A stretch of 64,000 nt of DNA from Chelonobacter sp050613185 (GTDB lineage: Bacteria; Pseudomonadota; Gammaproteobacteria; Enterobacterales; Pasteurellaceae), in contig NZ_CP192511.1 in the NCBI RefSeq assembly GCF_050613185.1, forward strand, positions 1,054,001 to 1,118,000, given 5' to 3'. Shown here in pieces: positions 24,678 through 33,156 of this stretch. Position 1 is the first letter of the stretch; each line of letters begins with the position of its first letter. The position numbers were made by a program, and so were the translations under genes. The notes beneath the pieces were generated by a model. The model saw only the letters and a list, made by a program, of their open reading frames with translations. It was not told where the DNA came from and did not search any database.

Positions 24678-26078
24678 TTAAGTCGGTTGATTGGTTTGCG
24701 TGACGGCGGCGGCTTTGTTGCTCTCTTCTTGAATCCGTTGCCGAAAGCGGCTGGCGGCAAGATGGTAAAACGGTTTCGGGCAGAACTGGCGCGAAACCAA
24801 CGACGCCAATAAGCAACACACCAGCAACCAAAATAGCACCGGCTGGCTGCCGGTCATTTCCATTACCACCACACTGGCGGTGACCGGTGATTGGGTTGCC
24901 GCCGCTAAAAACGCCGCCATGGAAAGCAAGACTAACAAGCGTTGATCGACTGCGCCGCCGGTCATTTCCCAAATTTGTGCCCCCAAAGCCGCGCCGGCGG
25001 TCAGTGCCGGGGTGAAAATCCCGCCGGCGATCCCTGCCCAATAGGTTGCCACCGTGGCAAATAATTTGGCAACGCCCAAGCCTTCGATAGACAACGGTGC
25101 GTTATGTAATAAATGGGTGACCACATCATAACCGGTGCCGTAGGTCGCGCCTTTCGAGTAACTGCCTAATGCAGCCAAAACCACTCCCAGCAGGGCGGCG
25201 ATCCATAACGGATGGCGCCGAATCCAACCGCGCCAACGCGCAGGGGAATATGTCGCCAAACCTTTCGCCAATAAGCGGGCAAAGATACCGCCGAAAAAGC
25301 CGCATACGGCGGCACAGAGTAAGACCCAAAGATACAAGTGCGGTACGTCCGTGGCGCCGCTGTACTGCGGAAAATAGGGATTGTTGCCCATCAACGCCAC
25401 TTGTATAAAGCCCGTCGCCAAGACGCCGAGCAGTACGAGCCGTTCCCAACGCAGCAGCATTCCGCGTCCCAGTTCCTCAATCGCGAAAATCACGCCGGCT
25501 AGCGGCGCGTTAAACGCGGCAGCCAAACCGCCCGCCGCCCCGGTTGCCATCAATTCGTTGCTGCTTAAGCCTTTGAATGCCAAATTGTGTTTACGACAAA
25601 AATTGCCCCATGCCAACATCACCGCCGCGCCGACTTGAACCGACGGCCCTTCGCGCCCGACCGAAGCACCGATCAACATGGCGAAAAAGGTGAGCGGAAT
25701 TTTCCATAAGGTTTGCCCGAAGGCGACTAGGCGGGTTTTGTTGCCGCCGTGCGGTAAGGAAATGCTGGCAATCACTTGCGGAATGCCGCTGCCGGAAACA
25801 TAAGGGGTGTACTTGGTGGTGAACCAAGCGAGCGTGACCATGCCGAGCGGCAACAGCAGCCAGACCAATAACGGATATTTTGCCGCCCAGTGGGCGTTCC
25901 ATTCCAACCCTAATTCTGCCAATAACGCAAAGCCCAATGAGAACAACGCCACCCAGCCTGCACCGATCAACAGACAGGCAAATTCCACGCTTTTACGCGA
26001 CAAACGCCAAGTTTGATGCGTTTTATGCCGTAGATAAAACCGCACTTTACGCAGGAAATGAGAAAAATTAGGCAACAT
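24678..26078 (-). CDS. ClcA-type voltage-gated chloride channel/antiporter
   Basis: A 466-residue CLC-family membrane protein with about 10-12 helices. The three selectivity signatures are present: GSGIPQVIAS, GREGPSVQVG (with the gating Glu) and GIFTPALTAGAALG. FAIEELGRG keeps a Glu at the position of the internal proton Glu of E. coli ClcA, which favours a chloride/proton exchanger. Helix segment GATGAAGGLAAAFNAPLAG is also typical (in this protein ATGAAGG). It has no C-terminal CBS domains. An inverted pair of uptake signals lies upstream. Confidence 0.93.
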   Translation of the reverse strand: MLPNFSHFLRKVRFYLRHKTHQTWRLSRKSVEFACLLIGAGWVALFSLGFALLAELGLEWNAHWAAKYPLLVWLLLPLGMVTLAWFTTKYTPYVSGSGIPQVIASISLPHGGNKTRLVAFGQTLWKIPLTFFAMLIGASVGREGPSVQVGAAVMLAWGNFCRKHNLAFKGLSSNELMATGAAGGLAAAFNAPLAGVIFAIEELGRGMLLRWERLVLLGVLATGFIQVALMGNNPYFPQYSGATDVPHLYLWVLLCAAVCGFFGGIFARLLAKGLATYSPARWRGWIRRHPLWIAALLGVVLAALGSYSKGATYGTGYDVVTHLLHNAPLSIEGLGVAKLFATVATYWAGIAGGIFTPALTAGAALGAQIWEMTGGAVDQRLLVLLSMAAFLAAATQSPVTASVVVMEMTGSQPVLFWLLVCCLLASLVSRQFCPKPFYHLAASRFRQRIQEESNKAAAVTQTNQPT

Positions 26079-26149
26079 GGGATTTTTTCAGCCGATTGAA
26101 TAAAGCTAAATTATAACTGAAAAACCGGTAAGAAACAGTGCTAAAAGCA

Positions 26150-26183
26150 CAAGTGCGGTATGGGATAAGCAAAACCGCACTTG
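26150..26183 (-). terminator. Inverted uptake-signal pair, likely terminator
   Basis: CAAGTGCGGT (26150-26159) and ACCGCACTTG (26174-26183) form a 10-bp stem made of two opposed USS cores with a 14-nt loop. Such pairs often act as terminators in Pasteurellaceae. The position, just past the minus-strand pseudogene and before clcA, fits termination of the minus-strand transcript. Confidence 0.7.
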
Positions 26184-26203
26184 GAGATGGGTGGAATGTC
26201 GCT

Positions 26204-26325
26204 TTAATGGCAATTTTTACTGTTGTCGCAGCCGCAACATTTATCACAATTCGGCAGGGCGGATTTTTCCCCGGATAAACAATGGTTGCCGCAATAATCA
26301 AGGTAACCAGAATAGATTCAAACAT
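26204..26325 (-). pseudogene. Frameshifted FeoB-associated Cys-rich small membrane protein
   Basis: From ATG 26325 one frame reads MFESILVTLIIAATIVY, a single membrane helix. After that the family's cysteine tail continues in a different frame: NCDKCCGCDNSKNCH followed by a stop at 26204. The tail has the C-x2-C-C-x-C-x5-C pattern of the small FeoB-associated membrane proteins, which are normally one continuous helix plus Cys-rich tail of 45-60 residues. The two halves are joined only if one frameshift is assumed near the basic segment after the helix. This is either a disabled gene or a sequencing error. No feoB is in the window. Confidence 0.55.
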
Positions 26326-26458
26326 TTTTTTGAAACATTCGGTGCCGGGTACTCGAATTTTAACGGCTGTTTGAAAAATCAGCGGCTCGATAAGGAAACA
26401 TCCCTTTTTACGGCGAAATGACATACACTATTGTCATTCTGTTATAAGGAACGCCATC

Positions 26459-27088
26459 ATGAAAAAACCGCAAGCCAACGCGTTTAACGCCATCAAAAAA
26501 AGCCAGGGCAAACCACCCGCCAGTAAAAACAAAGGCGAAGTGCGGATCATCGCCGGTCTTTGGCGCGGGCGTAAATTGCCGGTGTTGCACAGCCAAGGCT
26601 TACGCCCGACTACTGACCGAATTAAAGAAACGTTGTTTAACTGGCTAATGCCGTATATCGTCGGCGCACGTTGTCTGGATTGCTTTGCCGGCAGTGGCAG
26701 CTTGGGTTTTGAGGCATTATCGCGCCAAGCAAGTGCGGTTCAATTTTTCGAATTGGGCAAAGCCGCTGCCAAGCAGTTGCAGCAAAATCTACAACGACTG
26801 GATTGCAGCAAGGGTTTAATCCAACAAGGCAACACCCTGCAACTGCTCGCCAATGGCAATCCGCATGCGCCGTTTGATATTGTGTTTCTCGACCCGCCGT
26901 TTCAACAAGGGTTGCTTGCGCCGACTTTAGAAGCATTAAACCACGGCAATTGGCTGGCTGCCGACGCCTTGGTTTATGTTGAAAGCGAAAAGCAACTGGG
27001 CGAGATTAATGTACCGCCAAATTGGCAACTGCTGAAAGAGAAAATCGGCGGCGAGGTGTGTTTTCGGTTGTATCGGAATGGGATATAA
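26459..27088 (+). CDS. rsmD: 16S rRNA (guanine966-N2)-methyltransferase
   Basis: A 209-residue SAM-dependent methyltransferase that modifies G966 of 16S rRNA. Seen: VRIIAGLWRGRKLPV with LRPTTDRIKETLFNWL at the N-terminus, the SAM motif LDCFAGSGSLGFEALSR (about 82), and the catalytic motif IVFLDPPF (about 143), all standard in RsmD. The basic N-terminal 20 residues precede the conserved part. AAGGA lies 11 bp before the ATG. It marks the left boundary of the restriction-modification island. Confidence 0.97.
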   Translation: MKKPQANAFNAIKKSQGKPPASKNKGEVRIIAGLWRGRKLPVLHSQGLRPTTDRIKETLFNWLMPYIVGARCLDCFAGSGSLGFEALSRQASAVQFFELGKAAAKQLQQNLQRLDCSKGLIQQGNTLQLLANGNPHAPFDIVFLDPPFQQGLLAPTLEALNHGNWLAADALVYVESEKQLGEINVPPNWQLLKEKIGGEVCFRLYRNGI

Positions 27089-27200
27089 AAAATAGTAATG
27101 TAATCAGAAGGCATTTTTCAATATTATACGATCACCATTTTTGTAATTTCAAAAAACTACAAATAAAAAGATTGACTGCATAAGATGAACGGCGTATGCT

Positions 27201-27227
27201 GATTTTAATTTGTAATTAATTAAAATC
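27201..27227 (+). promoter_or_regulatory. Inverted repeat just upstream of the type I RM operon
   Basis: GATTTTAATT (27201-27210) and AATTAAAATC (27218-27227) are perfect 10-bp inverted arms with a 7-bp spacer, ending 15 bp before the first gene of the island. The flanking 27089-27242 region is AT-rich, otherwise featureless, and likely holds the operon promoter. An operator or a recombination edge are both possible. Confidence 0.4.
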
Positions 27228-27242
27228 ACTTTTTGGTTTGAC

Positions 27243-27821
27243 ATGAAAAAACTCAGCGATTATGTGCAATTCGGTAGCGGCTCGCCTCAATTCCGGGTTA
27301 CGGAATCAACAGATAGCAGCGCGCCGGTGTACATCTGGTATGCCCAGCACCATCTTGCCGCCGATTTGTCCGGCATGGCGACGATGCCGTCTGAAAGCAA
27401 AAGCGTTGCCACCTTCGACAAGGTTTGTCTGCTGGCTAGCGGAGATGTGGTGTTCAGCCTGATTTCCGGCAAAGCGGCAATGGTTGGTGAGCAACATGGC
27501 GGCATGATTCAAACGCAAAATTACATCAAGCTGCTGCCCGAACAAGGTCTGGATGCCGCATTTTTGGTGTATCTGTTGAATGAAAACCGCCACATCAAAA
27601 AGCAATGGGCAGCGGCTTTGCAGGGGTCAAGTGTGTTGAAATACACCTTGGCGCAGCTCAAAGCCCTGACCCTGACCGCACTTCCCCCTTTGGAAAAGCA
27701 AAAAATCATCGGCAATATTTACCTGATGCAGCAGCGCCTGCAAGCATTGAAACAGCAGGCAGCCGAACGGCAGACCCAACAGATTAATCTCTTACTGGCA
27801 GGAGCAAGCGAGCATGAATGA
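27243..27821 (+). CDS. Half-size HsdS-like specificity protein (single target-recognition domain)
   Basis: A 192-residue protein with one target-recognition domain followed by a helix typical of type I S subunits (LPPLEKQKIIGNIYLMQQRL, about residues 153-172). A full HsdS has two such units and is about 400 residues, so this is either half-HsdS or a module that dimerises. Its repeat sequence differs from the shared repeats of the hsdS gene and silent cassettes downstream, so it is not part of that shuffling set. It overlaps hsdR by 8 bp and is probably translationally coupled to it. A role in DNA recognition with HsdM or HsdR is inferred. Confidence 0.75.
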   Translation: MKKLSDYVQFGSGSPQFRVTESTDSSAPVYIWYAQHHLAADLSGMATMPSESKSVATFDKVCLLASGDVVFSLISGKAAMVGEQHGGMIQTQNYIKLLPEQGLDAAFLVYLLNENRHIKKQWAAALQGSSVLKYTLAQLKALTLTALPPLEKQKIIGNIYLMQQRLQALKQQAAERQTQQINLLLAGASEHE

Positions 27822-30800
27822 ACGCCAATTTGAAACCGAACTGATCCAATATTTGAGCCACGGCGTGATCCGCCGCCCTGAGAATGCCAATACCATTGCC
27901 GAGCCGCAGGCGGAATATTTTGCCACCAAACGCTGGCGTTATCACCCCGAAATCAAAACCACCGAAGATTTATGGCAGAACTTCAAAAAGATTCTCGAAC
28001 AGCACAACCAAAATACGCTGGAACACCCGTTGAGTGTAATGGAATTCAATCAGGTGAAAAAGATTATTTCCGATTTGTATACACCCTATCAGGCAGGGCA
28101 ATTCCTCTACGGCATGAACGGCGTTTCACAAATCGAGATTGATTTGGATGACGGCCGTCATGTTTTTTTGACCGTGTTCGACCAAAAACAAGTTGGCGCA
28201 GGCGACACCGTCTATCAGGTGGTGAATCAAATCCAACGTCCGGCACGCATCAACGGCAAGCAAAACCGCGTGTTCGACACCACCTTGCTGATCAACGGCT
28301 TGCCGATTATTCAGATTGAAGAAAAGCGCGACACCCTCGATGTGAACGATGCCCTGAACCAGATGCACCAATATATCGATGAGGGGCAATACCGCGATAT
28401 TTTTTCCACTCTGCAAATTCTGGTCGCCCTCACGCCCAACAACGCCAAATACATGGCAAACACCACTGTCGACAAATTCAACAAAGATTTCGCCTTCAAC
28501 TGGCAACACCGCGACAGCAACGCCATCGTGCGCGATTGGCGTGCTTTTGCCGATGCCATGCTCAGTATTCCGATGGCGCACCAAATGGCAACCAATTATA
28601 TGATTTTGGACGGCACTAAAAACAAGCAAATGCTCAAAGTGATGCGCCCGTATCAGGTGTATGCCACCCAAAACATCATCAGCCGTCTGAAACAAGTGGA
28701 TTTCGAATTCGGCAACAACAAGGTCGGCTATATCTGGCACACCACCGGCAGCGGCAAAACCATCACCAGTTTCAAAACCGCCTGGCTTGCCAGCCGTATG
28801 CCGCGCGTGGACAAAGTGGTGTTTGTGGTCGACCGCATTGCGCTCACCCGTCAGACCAGCGAAAACTACCAAGCCTACGATCCCGACGGCGATGTCGGCG
28901 AATTGGTGAAAAGCGGCGTGGTCAAAGACACCAACAACACCAGCGATTTGAGCCGCAAGCTCAAAAGTAAGGGCAACGACATTATCGTCACGTCGGTACA
29001 AAAACTTGACACCCTGATCAAACGCAAGCGCTTTGTCGCGCCTGATAAAAACATCGTTTTTATCGTCGATGAAGCGCACCGCTCCACCGGCGGCGACAGT
29101 TTCAAAGCAATTCAGGCAGCCTTCAAGCGTTCCGCCTGGATCGGCTACACCGGCACGCCGATGTTTGACGACACGACCAAAGGCCTGCGTACCGAAGACA
29201 TTTTCGGTCCGTTACTGCATGCTTACACCATTCGCGAAGCCATTGCCGACCGCAATGTGTTGGGCTTCAAAGTCGATTTTGAAACCACCATCGACGAAGT
29301 GCAGATGAAAAACAAATACCTGCCCGAATTTTATAAAGTGCGGTATCCGAAATGGAGCGAGCAGCAAATCGCCGACAAAATCGCCAACCTAAGCCAAGAA
29401 GATATGGACGATGCAGTCGAGTCGAGCTTTTACGACGAAAATGCCGACCATGTGAAGCTGGTGGTGGCGGATATTTTCAAAAACTGGCGCAACCGCTCCA
29501 ACGACGGCAAATACAACGCCCTCTTCACCACCCACGTCGGCGGCGGCAAAGCCAGCACGCCGATGGCAATGATGTATTTCCGCGAGTTTCAACGCGTCAA
29601 CACGGAAAACCAAGCCGCCGGATTGCCGACCCTGAAAGTGGCGGTCACCTTCAGCCTCAATACCAGCAACAACGACAGTATGCTTGAAAGCAACCGCGGT
29701 TTGCATGAAGCGATTGAGGCATATAACCGGCAATTCGGCACTCAATTTGCAATGGACGATGTGGCGCGCTACACCCAAGATGTCACTAGCCGTCTGAATA
29801 AATCCGCCGCCGACAAGCAATTTCTCGATTTGGTGATCGTAGTCGATCAACTACTGACCGGCTTTGACGCGCCCGAACTTAACACGCTTTATGTAGACCG
29901 CACTTTGAAAGGTGCGGGCTTAATTCAAGCCTATTCGCGCACCAACCGCATTGCCGACATGAAAGAAAAACCGTGGGGACGCATCGTCAATTACCGCTGG
30001 CCGGCGCACAATGAAAAGCTGATGAACGATGCGCTCGCCATCTATGCCAACAAGGATTCGGCGATTCTCTCGCCCGACGAGCAGCGCCAAAGCAACCAAA
30101 AAGACGGCTTGCTGGCAAAGCCCTTTCATGAAGTGTTGGCAGAGGTGAAAGCCACCGTGCAAAAAATCGGCGGAATGACTGACGATTTCAATCAATTACC
30201 GCCGTCTGAAAAAGCCAAAGAACAAATGGTCGATTTGCTGCGCGACTACAACAACGGCATGTCCAAACTCAAGCAATACAACCCCGAAGCAGGCGAAATC
30301 GGCTTTGATTACGACCAGCCCGATGTCTTGCTCGCCGCCTTGGGCATCACCGCCGAGCAGGAAAAAATGCTCACCACCGTGCTGGCAAACGAATTGAAAC
30401 AGCACTTGGCAGAGAGTAAAAAAATCCCGCTGCACCAAATCGAATTGCGCATGACCCATGTGAAAGACGTCAAAATCGATTACGACTACCTCACCGCGCT
30501 GGTCGAGCGGCTGCTCAACGAAGTGCACGAACAGAAAATGGCAGAAGCCGAGCAAACCCGCGCCGAAATCACCCGCTTTGCCAATGGTTTGGAAGATCGT
30601 GGTTACGCCAGCACCATCATCCATGCCGCCACCGCCATTTTCAACGGCAGCTACCCGACTGAAGCCGACAACATCACCTATCCCGTGCGCAACCTGCAAT
30701 CGAGCGAACAGATTATCCAGGCAGCCAGCAATGTCAGCCTCGACCGCACTTTCCTCGATTTCCGGGTGAAATGGGGCATTACCGACATCATCAGCAGCGC

Positions 30801-31011
30801 ACAAATGCGCGAACTGTTTTCCAAACACCAATACGGCGTGCAAGACCTCGACGGCAACGGTCAAATCCGCGACCTGATTGCCGAAGCGCGCAAAGACTAC
30901 CGTACGTTGGCGCACGACCAAACAGTACAACAATTAAGCAAAATCCGTTACGGCAACGATTTACGCGCGGCGATTTACGAATTGGCAGACCGCATGACGG
31001 AACAGCACTAG
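27814..31011 (+). CDS. hsdR: Type I restriction endonuclease subunit R
   Basis: A 1065-residue HsdR. The N-terminal nuclease region has DTTLLINGLPIIQIEEKRD (PD-(E/D)xK-type Glu-x-Lys). The motor domains follow: Walker A WHTTGSGKTITSFKT (about residue 310), FIVDEAHRSTGGD (DEAH box, about 420), and YTGTPMFDDTT (motif III). The C-terminal third carries the coupling helices. It translocates and cleaves DNA lacking the cognate methylation, together with HsdM and HsdS. The start overlaps the half-HsdS gene, with AGGAG upstream. USS motifs occur within it. Confidence 0.96.
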   Translation: MNERQFETELIQYLSHGVIRRPENANTIAEPQAEYFATKRWRYHPEIKTTEDLWQNFKKILEQHNQNTLEHPLSVMEFNQVKKIISDLYTPYQAGQFLYGMNGVSQIEIDLDDGRHVFLTVFDQKQVGAGDTVYQVVNQIQRPARINGKQNRVFDTTLLINGLPIIQIEEKRDTLDVNDALNQMHQYIDEGQYRDIFSTLQILVALTPNNAKYMANTTVDKFNKDFAFNWQHRDSNAIVRDWRAFADAMLSIPMAHQMATNYMILDGTKNKQMLKVMRPYQVYATQNIISRLKQVDFEFGNNKVGYIWHTTGSGKTITSFKTAWLASRMPRVDKVVFVVDRIALTRQTSENYQAYDPDGDVGELVKSGVVKDTNNTSDLSRKLKSKGNDIIVTSVQKLDTLIKRKRFVAPDKNIVFIVDEAHRSTGGDSFKAIQAAFKRSAWIGYTGTPMFDDTTKGLRTEDIFGPLLHAYTIREAIADRNVLGFKVDFETTIDEVQMKNKYLPEFYKVRYPKWSEQQIADKIANLSQEDMDDAVESSFYDENADHVKLVVADIFKNWRNRSNDGKYNALFTTHVGGGKASTPMAMMYFREFQRVNTENQAAGLPTLKVAVTFSLNTSNNDSMLESNRGLHEAIEAYNRQFGTQFAMDDVARYTQDVTSRLNKSAADKQFLDLVIVVDQLLTGFDAPELNTLYVDRTLKGAGLIQAYSRTNRIADMKEKPWGRIVNYRWPAHNEKLMNDALAIYANKDSAILSPDEQRQSNQKDGLLAKPFHEVLAEVKATVQKIGGMTDDFNQLPPSEKAKEQMVDLLRDYNNGMSKLKQYNPEAGEIGFDYDQPDVLLAALGITAEQEKMLTTVLANELKQHLAESKKIPLHQIELRMTHVKDVKIDYDYLTALVERLLNEVHEQKMAEAEQTRAEITRFANGLEDRGYASTIIHAATAIFNGSYPTEADNITYPVRNLQSSEQIIQAASNVSLDRTFLDFRVKWGITDIISSAQMRELFSKHQYGVQDLDGNGQIRDLIAEARKDYRTLAHDQTVQQLSKIRYGNDLRAAIYELADRMTEQH

Positions 31012-31019
31012 GGAAAACC

Positions 31020-32054
31020 ATGAACGAAATGCAGAAAGACAACTTCATTATCTACAACACCGACGACGGCAAAAGCAACGTAGCCTTGTTTGTGCAGGGC
31101 GACAATATTTGGTTAAGCCAAGCCCGGCTTGCCGAACTTTTTGACACCTCCGTGCAAAATATCGCCTTGCACATCAAAAATATATTGGAAGACAAAGAGT
31201 TAAATGAGTTTTCAGTTATCAAGGATTACTTGATAACTGCCACCGATGGCAAGCAATACAAGGTAAAGCATTATGCCTTGGAGATGATTTTGGCGGTCGG
31301 ATTCCGTGTGCGTAGCTCCAGAGGGGTGCAGTTCCGCCGTTGGGCAAATCAGCATTTGCAAAGCTATCTGCAAAAAGGCTTTTTGATTGACAGCGAACGT
31401 TTGAAAAATCCGAATGGCAGACCGGATTACTTTGACGAACTGCTTGAACAGATTCGCGATATCCGAGCCAGCGAAATGCGGTTTTATCAAAAAATCCGTG
31501 ATCTGTTCAAACTGTCGTCAGATTACGACCCCGGCGATAAAGCCACCGAGATGTTTTTTGCCGAAACCCAAAACAAATTGCTGTATGCCGCCACAGGCAA
31601 AACAGCGGCAGAGCTGGTGTGCAGCCGTGCCGATGCCAATCAGCCCAATATGGGTTTGCAGGCATGGAAGGGCAAAGTGGTTCGCAAAGGCGACATCATC
31701 ATTGACAAAAACTACCTCAATGCCGATGAAATCGACACCCTAAACCGCTTGAGCACCATCTTTTTGGAATCCGCCGAATTGCAGGTGAAAAACCGCCGTG
31801 ATTTAACCCTTGCCTATTGGCGCAACAATGTAGAGCAATTATTGGCATTTAACGGCTTTGAGATATTGGCAGGCAAAGGCTCGCGCAATCGCGAGCAGAT
31901 GAAATCACTGGCAGCCGCCCAATACGAACTATTCGATACCGCCCGCAAACAATGGCAGGCAGCACAAGCCGAAGCGGAAGATGTCATATTGCTGGATGAA
32001 GTGCATAGCGAATTAAAAAACCGTTTGGTTAAAAAAACGGACAACGTGAATTAA
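31020..32054 (+). CDS. rhuM: RhuM-family protein (first copy)
   Basis: A 344-residue protein of the RhuM family (virulence_RhuM domain), whose molecular function is not established. Seen: N-terminal NFIIYNTDDGKSNVALFVQ, the helix-turn-helix-like WLSQARLAELFDTSVQNIALH, then ALEMILAVGFRVRSSRGVQFRRWA, a segment typical of the family. Members commonly sit inside type I restriction operons. ATG 31020 is taken since it follows GGGAAAACC and aligns with the second copy; a longer frame begins inside hsdR. It carries a perfect hairpin at 31213-31239 in the coding DNA. Confidence 0.88.
   Translation: MNEMQKDNFIIYNTDDGKSNVALFVQGDNIWLSQARLAELFDTSVQNIALHIKNILEDKELNEFSVIKDYLITATDGKQYKVKHYALEMILAVGFRVRSSRGVQFRRWANQHLQSYLQKGFLIDSERLKNPNGRPDYFDELLEQIRDIRASEMRFYQKIRDLFKLSSDYDPGDKATEMFFAETQNKLLYAATGKTAAELVCSRADANQPNMGLQAWKGKVVRKGDIIIDKNYLNADEIDTLNRLSTIFLESAELQVKNRRDLTLAYWRNNVEQLLAFNGFEILAGKGSRNREQMKSLAAAQYELFDTARKQWQAAQAEAEDVILLDEVHSELKNRLVKKTDNVN
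31213..31239 (+). repeat. Perfect inverted repeat within the first rhuM gene
   Basis: CAGTTATCAAG (31213-31223) and CTTGATAACTG (31229-31239) are fully complementary with a 5-nt loop. The stem lies in the codons for VIKDYLIT of the first RhuM copy, at the same alignment position as a different hairpin in the second copy. Confidence 0.9.
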
Positions 32055-32077
32055 ATGCAATGATGAGAAAATGTTAA

Positions 32078-33076
32078 ATGAGCAACCAAATTATTATTTA
32101 CAACACCGAAGACGGCAATGCGGCGATTTCTCTGCGCTTGCAAGATGGCACGGTATGGCTGAACCAACTGGAAATCGCCGAGCTGTTCCAAACCAGCAAG
32201 CAAAACATCAGCAAACACATCAAAGCAATTTTTGCCGATGGGGAGTTATCTGAAAAAGTGGTTGTCAACTATCAGTTGACAACCACTGCTCACGGCGCAA
32301 TGGCTGATAAAGTTCAACGAAAACAAGTTGCCTACTACAATCTCGATATAATTTTAGCCATCGGCTACCGCGTGCGTTCGGTGCGCGGCGTACAGTTCCG
32401 TCACTATGCCAGCAATGTATTGAAAGACTATCTGGTTAAAGGCTTTGCCATGGATGACAGCCGTTTGAAAGAATTGGGCGGCGGCGGGTATTTCAAAGAG
32501 CTGTTGGCTCGGATTCGAGACATTCGCTCCAGTGAAAAAGTATTTTATCGTCAGATCTTGGATTTATTCGCCACCAGTCAGGATTATGACGGCAAAAGCG
32601 AAACTGCCAAGCAGTTTTTTGCTACTGTGCAAAACAAAATGCACTACGCCATTCATCAACACACCGCTGCAGAATTGATTTATTCCCGCGTGGATAATGA
32701 TCAGGATTTTATGGGGCTGACCACCTTTAAAGGTGAGCTACCAACACTGAAAGAAGCCAAAACCGCCAAAAATTATCTCTCCGAAAAAGAACTGAAAGGG
32801 CTGAATCAGCTTGTTTCCGGTTATCTGGATTTTGCCGAACGCCAAGCCGACAGAGAGATTGCCATGACCATGCGAGACTGGATTGCCCATGTTGATACTA
32901 TCCTGACCGCCACCGGCGAAACGCTTTTAACCGGTAAAGGCAATATTTCCCATCAGCAGATGGAGAAAAAAGTGGAAGCAGAATATCAAAAATTCCAAGC
33001 CAAAACCCTCAGCCAAGTGGAGCGGGATTATTTGAGCAATTTAAAAATTTTGGAAAATGCCGTAAAAAAAACATAA
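32078..33076 (+). CDS. rhuM: RhuM-family protein (second copy)
   Basis: A 332-residue RhuM-family protein, 23 bp after the first copy and clearly paralogous to it: IIIYNTEDGNAAISLRLQDG, WLNQLEIAELFQTSKQNISKH, and NLDIILAIGYRVRSVRGVQF occupy matching positions. Sequence identity is moderate, so the copies are not a recent duplication. The role within type I restriction islands is unknown; proposed ideas include control of the system or an immune accessory function. A perfect 13-bp-arm hairpin lies at 32258-32286. A 23-bp inverted repeat immediately follows the stop. Confidence 0.88.
   Translation: MSNQIIIYNTEDGNAAISLRLQDGTVWLNQLEIAELFQTSKQNISKHIKAIFADGELSEKVVVNYQLTTTAHGAMADKVQRKQVAYYNLDIILAIGYRVRSVRGVQFRHYASNVLKDYLVKGFAMDDSRLKELGGGGYFKELLARIRDIRSSEKVFYRQILDLFATSQDYDGKSETAKQFFATVQNKMHYAIHQHTAAELIYSRVDNDQDFMGLTTFKGELPTLKEAKTAKNYLSEKELKGLNQLVSGYLDFAERQADREIAMTMRDWIAHVDTILTATGETLLTGKGNISHQQMEKKVEAEYQKFQAKTLSQVERDYLSNLKILENAVKKT
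32258..32286 (+). repeat. Perfect inverted repeat within the second rhuM gene
   Basis: GTGGTTGTCAACT (32258-32270) and AGTTGACAACCAC (32274-32286) pair fully with a 3-nt loop. It falls at the same codon register as the hairpin in the first copy although the bases differ, with compensating changes in both arms. Confidence 0.9.
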
Positions 33077-33077
33077 C

Positions 33078-33145
33078 GTAGGGTGGGTCTTGACCCACCA
33101 ATTAACCACAATGATTTTGAAATGGTGGGTCAAGACCCACCCTAC
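33078..33145. repeat. Long inverted repeat between rhuM and hsdS
   Basis: A 23-nt arm (33078-33100, core GGGTGGGTCTTGACCCACC) and its perfect complement (33123-33145) flank a 22-nt spacer in the 80-bp gap. Each arm is itself a smaller palindrome. The structure could act as a terminator or attenuator between rhuM and hsdS, or be a small repetitive element. A shorter relative, GGCGGGT/ACCCGCC, sits at 37190-37207 at the other end of the island. Confidence 0.85.
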
Positions 33146-33156
33146 ATGGAGTAACA

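Larger units (their letters stand above)
26079..26458. other. Gap between clcA and rsmD: USS hairpin, frameshifted small gene, rsmD leader
   Basis: No intact gene is seen in these 380 bp. They hold the inverted USS pair (26150-26183), a frameshifted FeoB-associated Cys-rich gene (26204-26325), and a short palindrome AATGACA/TGTCATT (26417-26438) just before the rsmD ribosome site AAGGA. An open plus-strand frame of 76 codons at 26191-26421 has no ribosome site or recognisable features and lies opposite the pseudogene. Confidence 0.6.

Noticed and set aside
26191..26421. Plus-strand frame of 76 codons between clcA and rsmD
   Set aside because: No ribosome site, no hydrophobic or conserved features, and it lies opposite the recognisable Cys-rich remnant.
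28126..29079. Minus-strand open frame of 317 codons opposite hsdR
   Set aside because: hsdR is clearly coding on the plus strand with all motor motifs; the antisense frame reflects its codon use.
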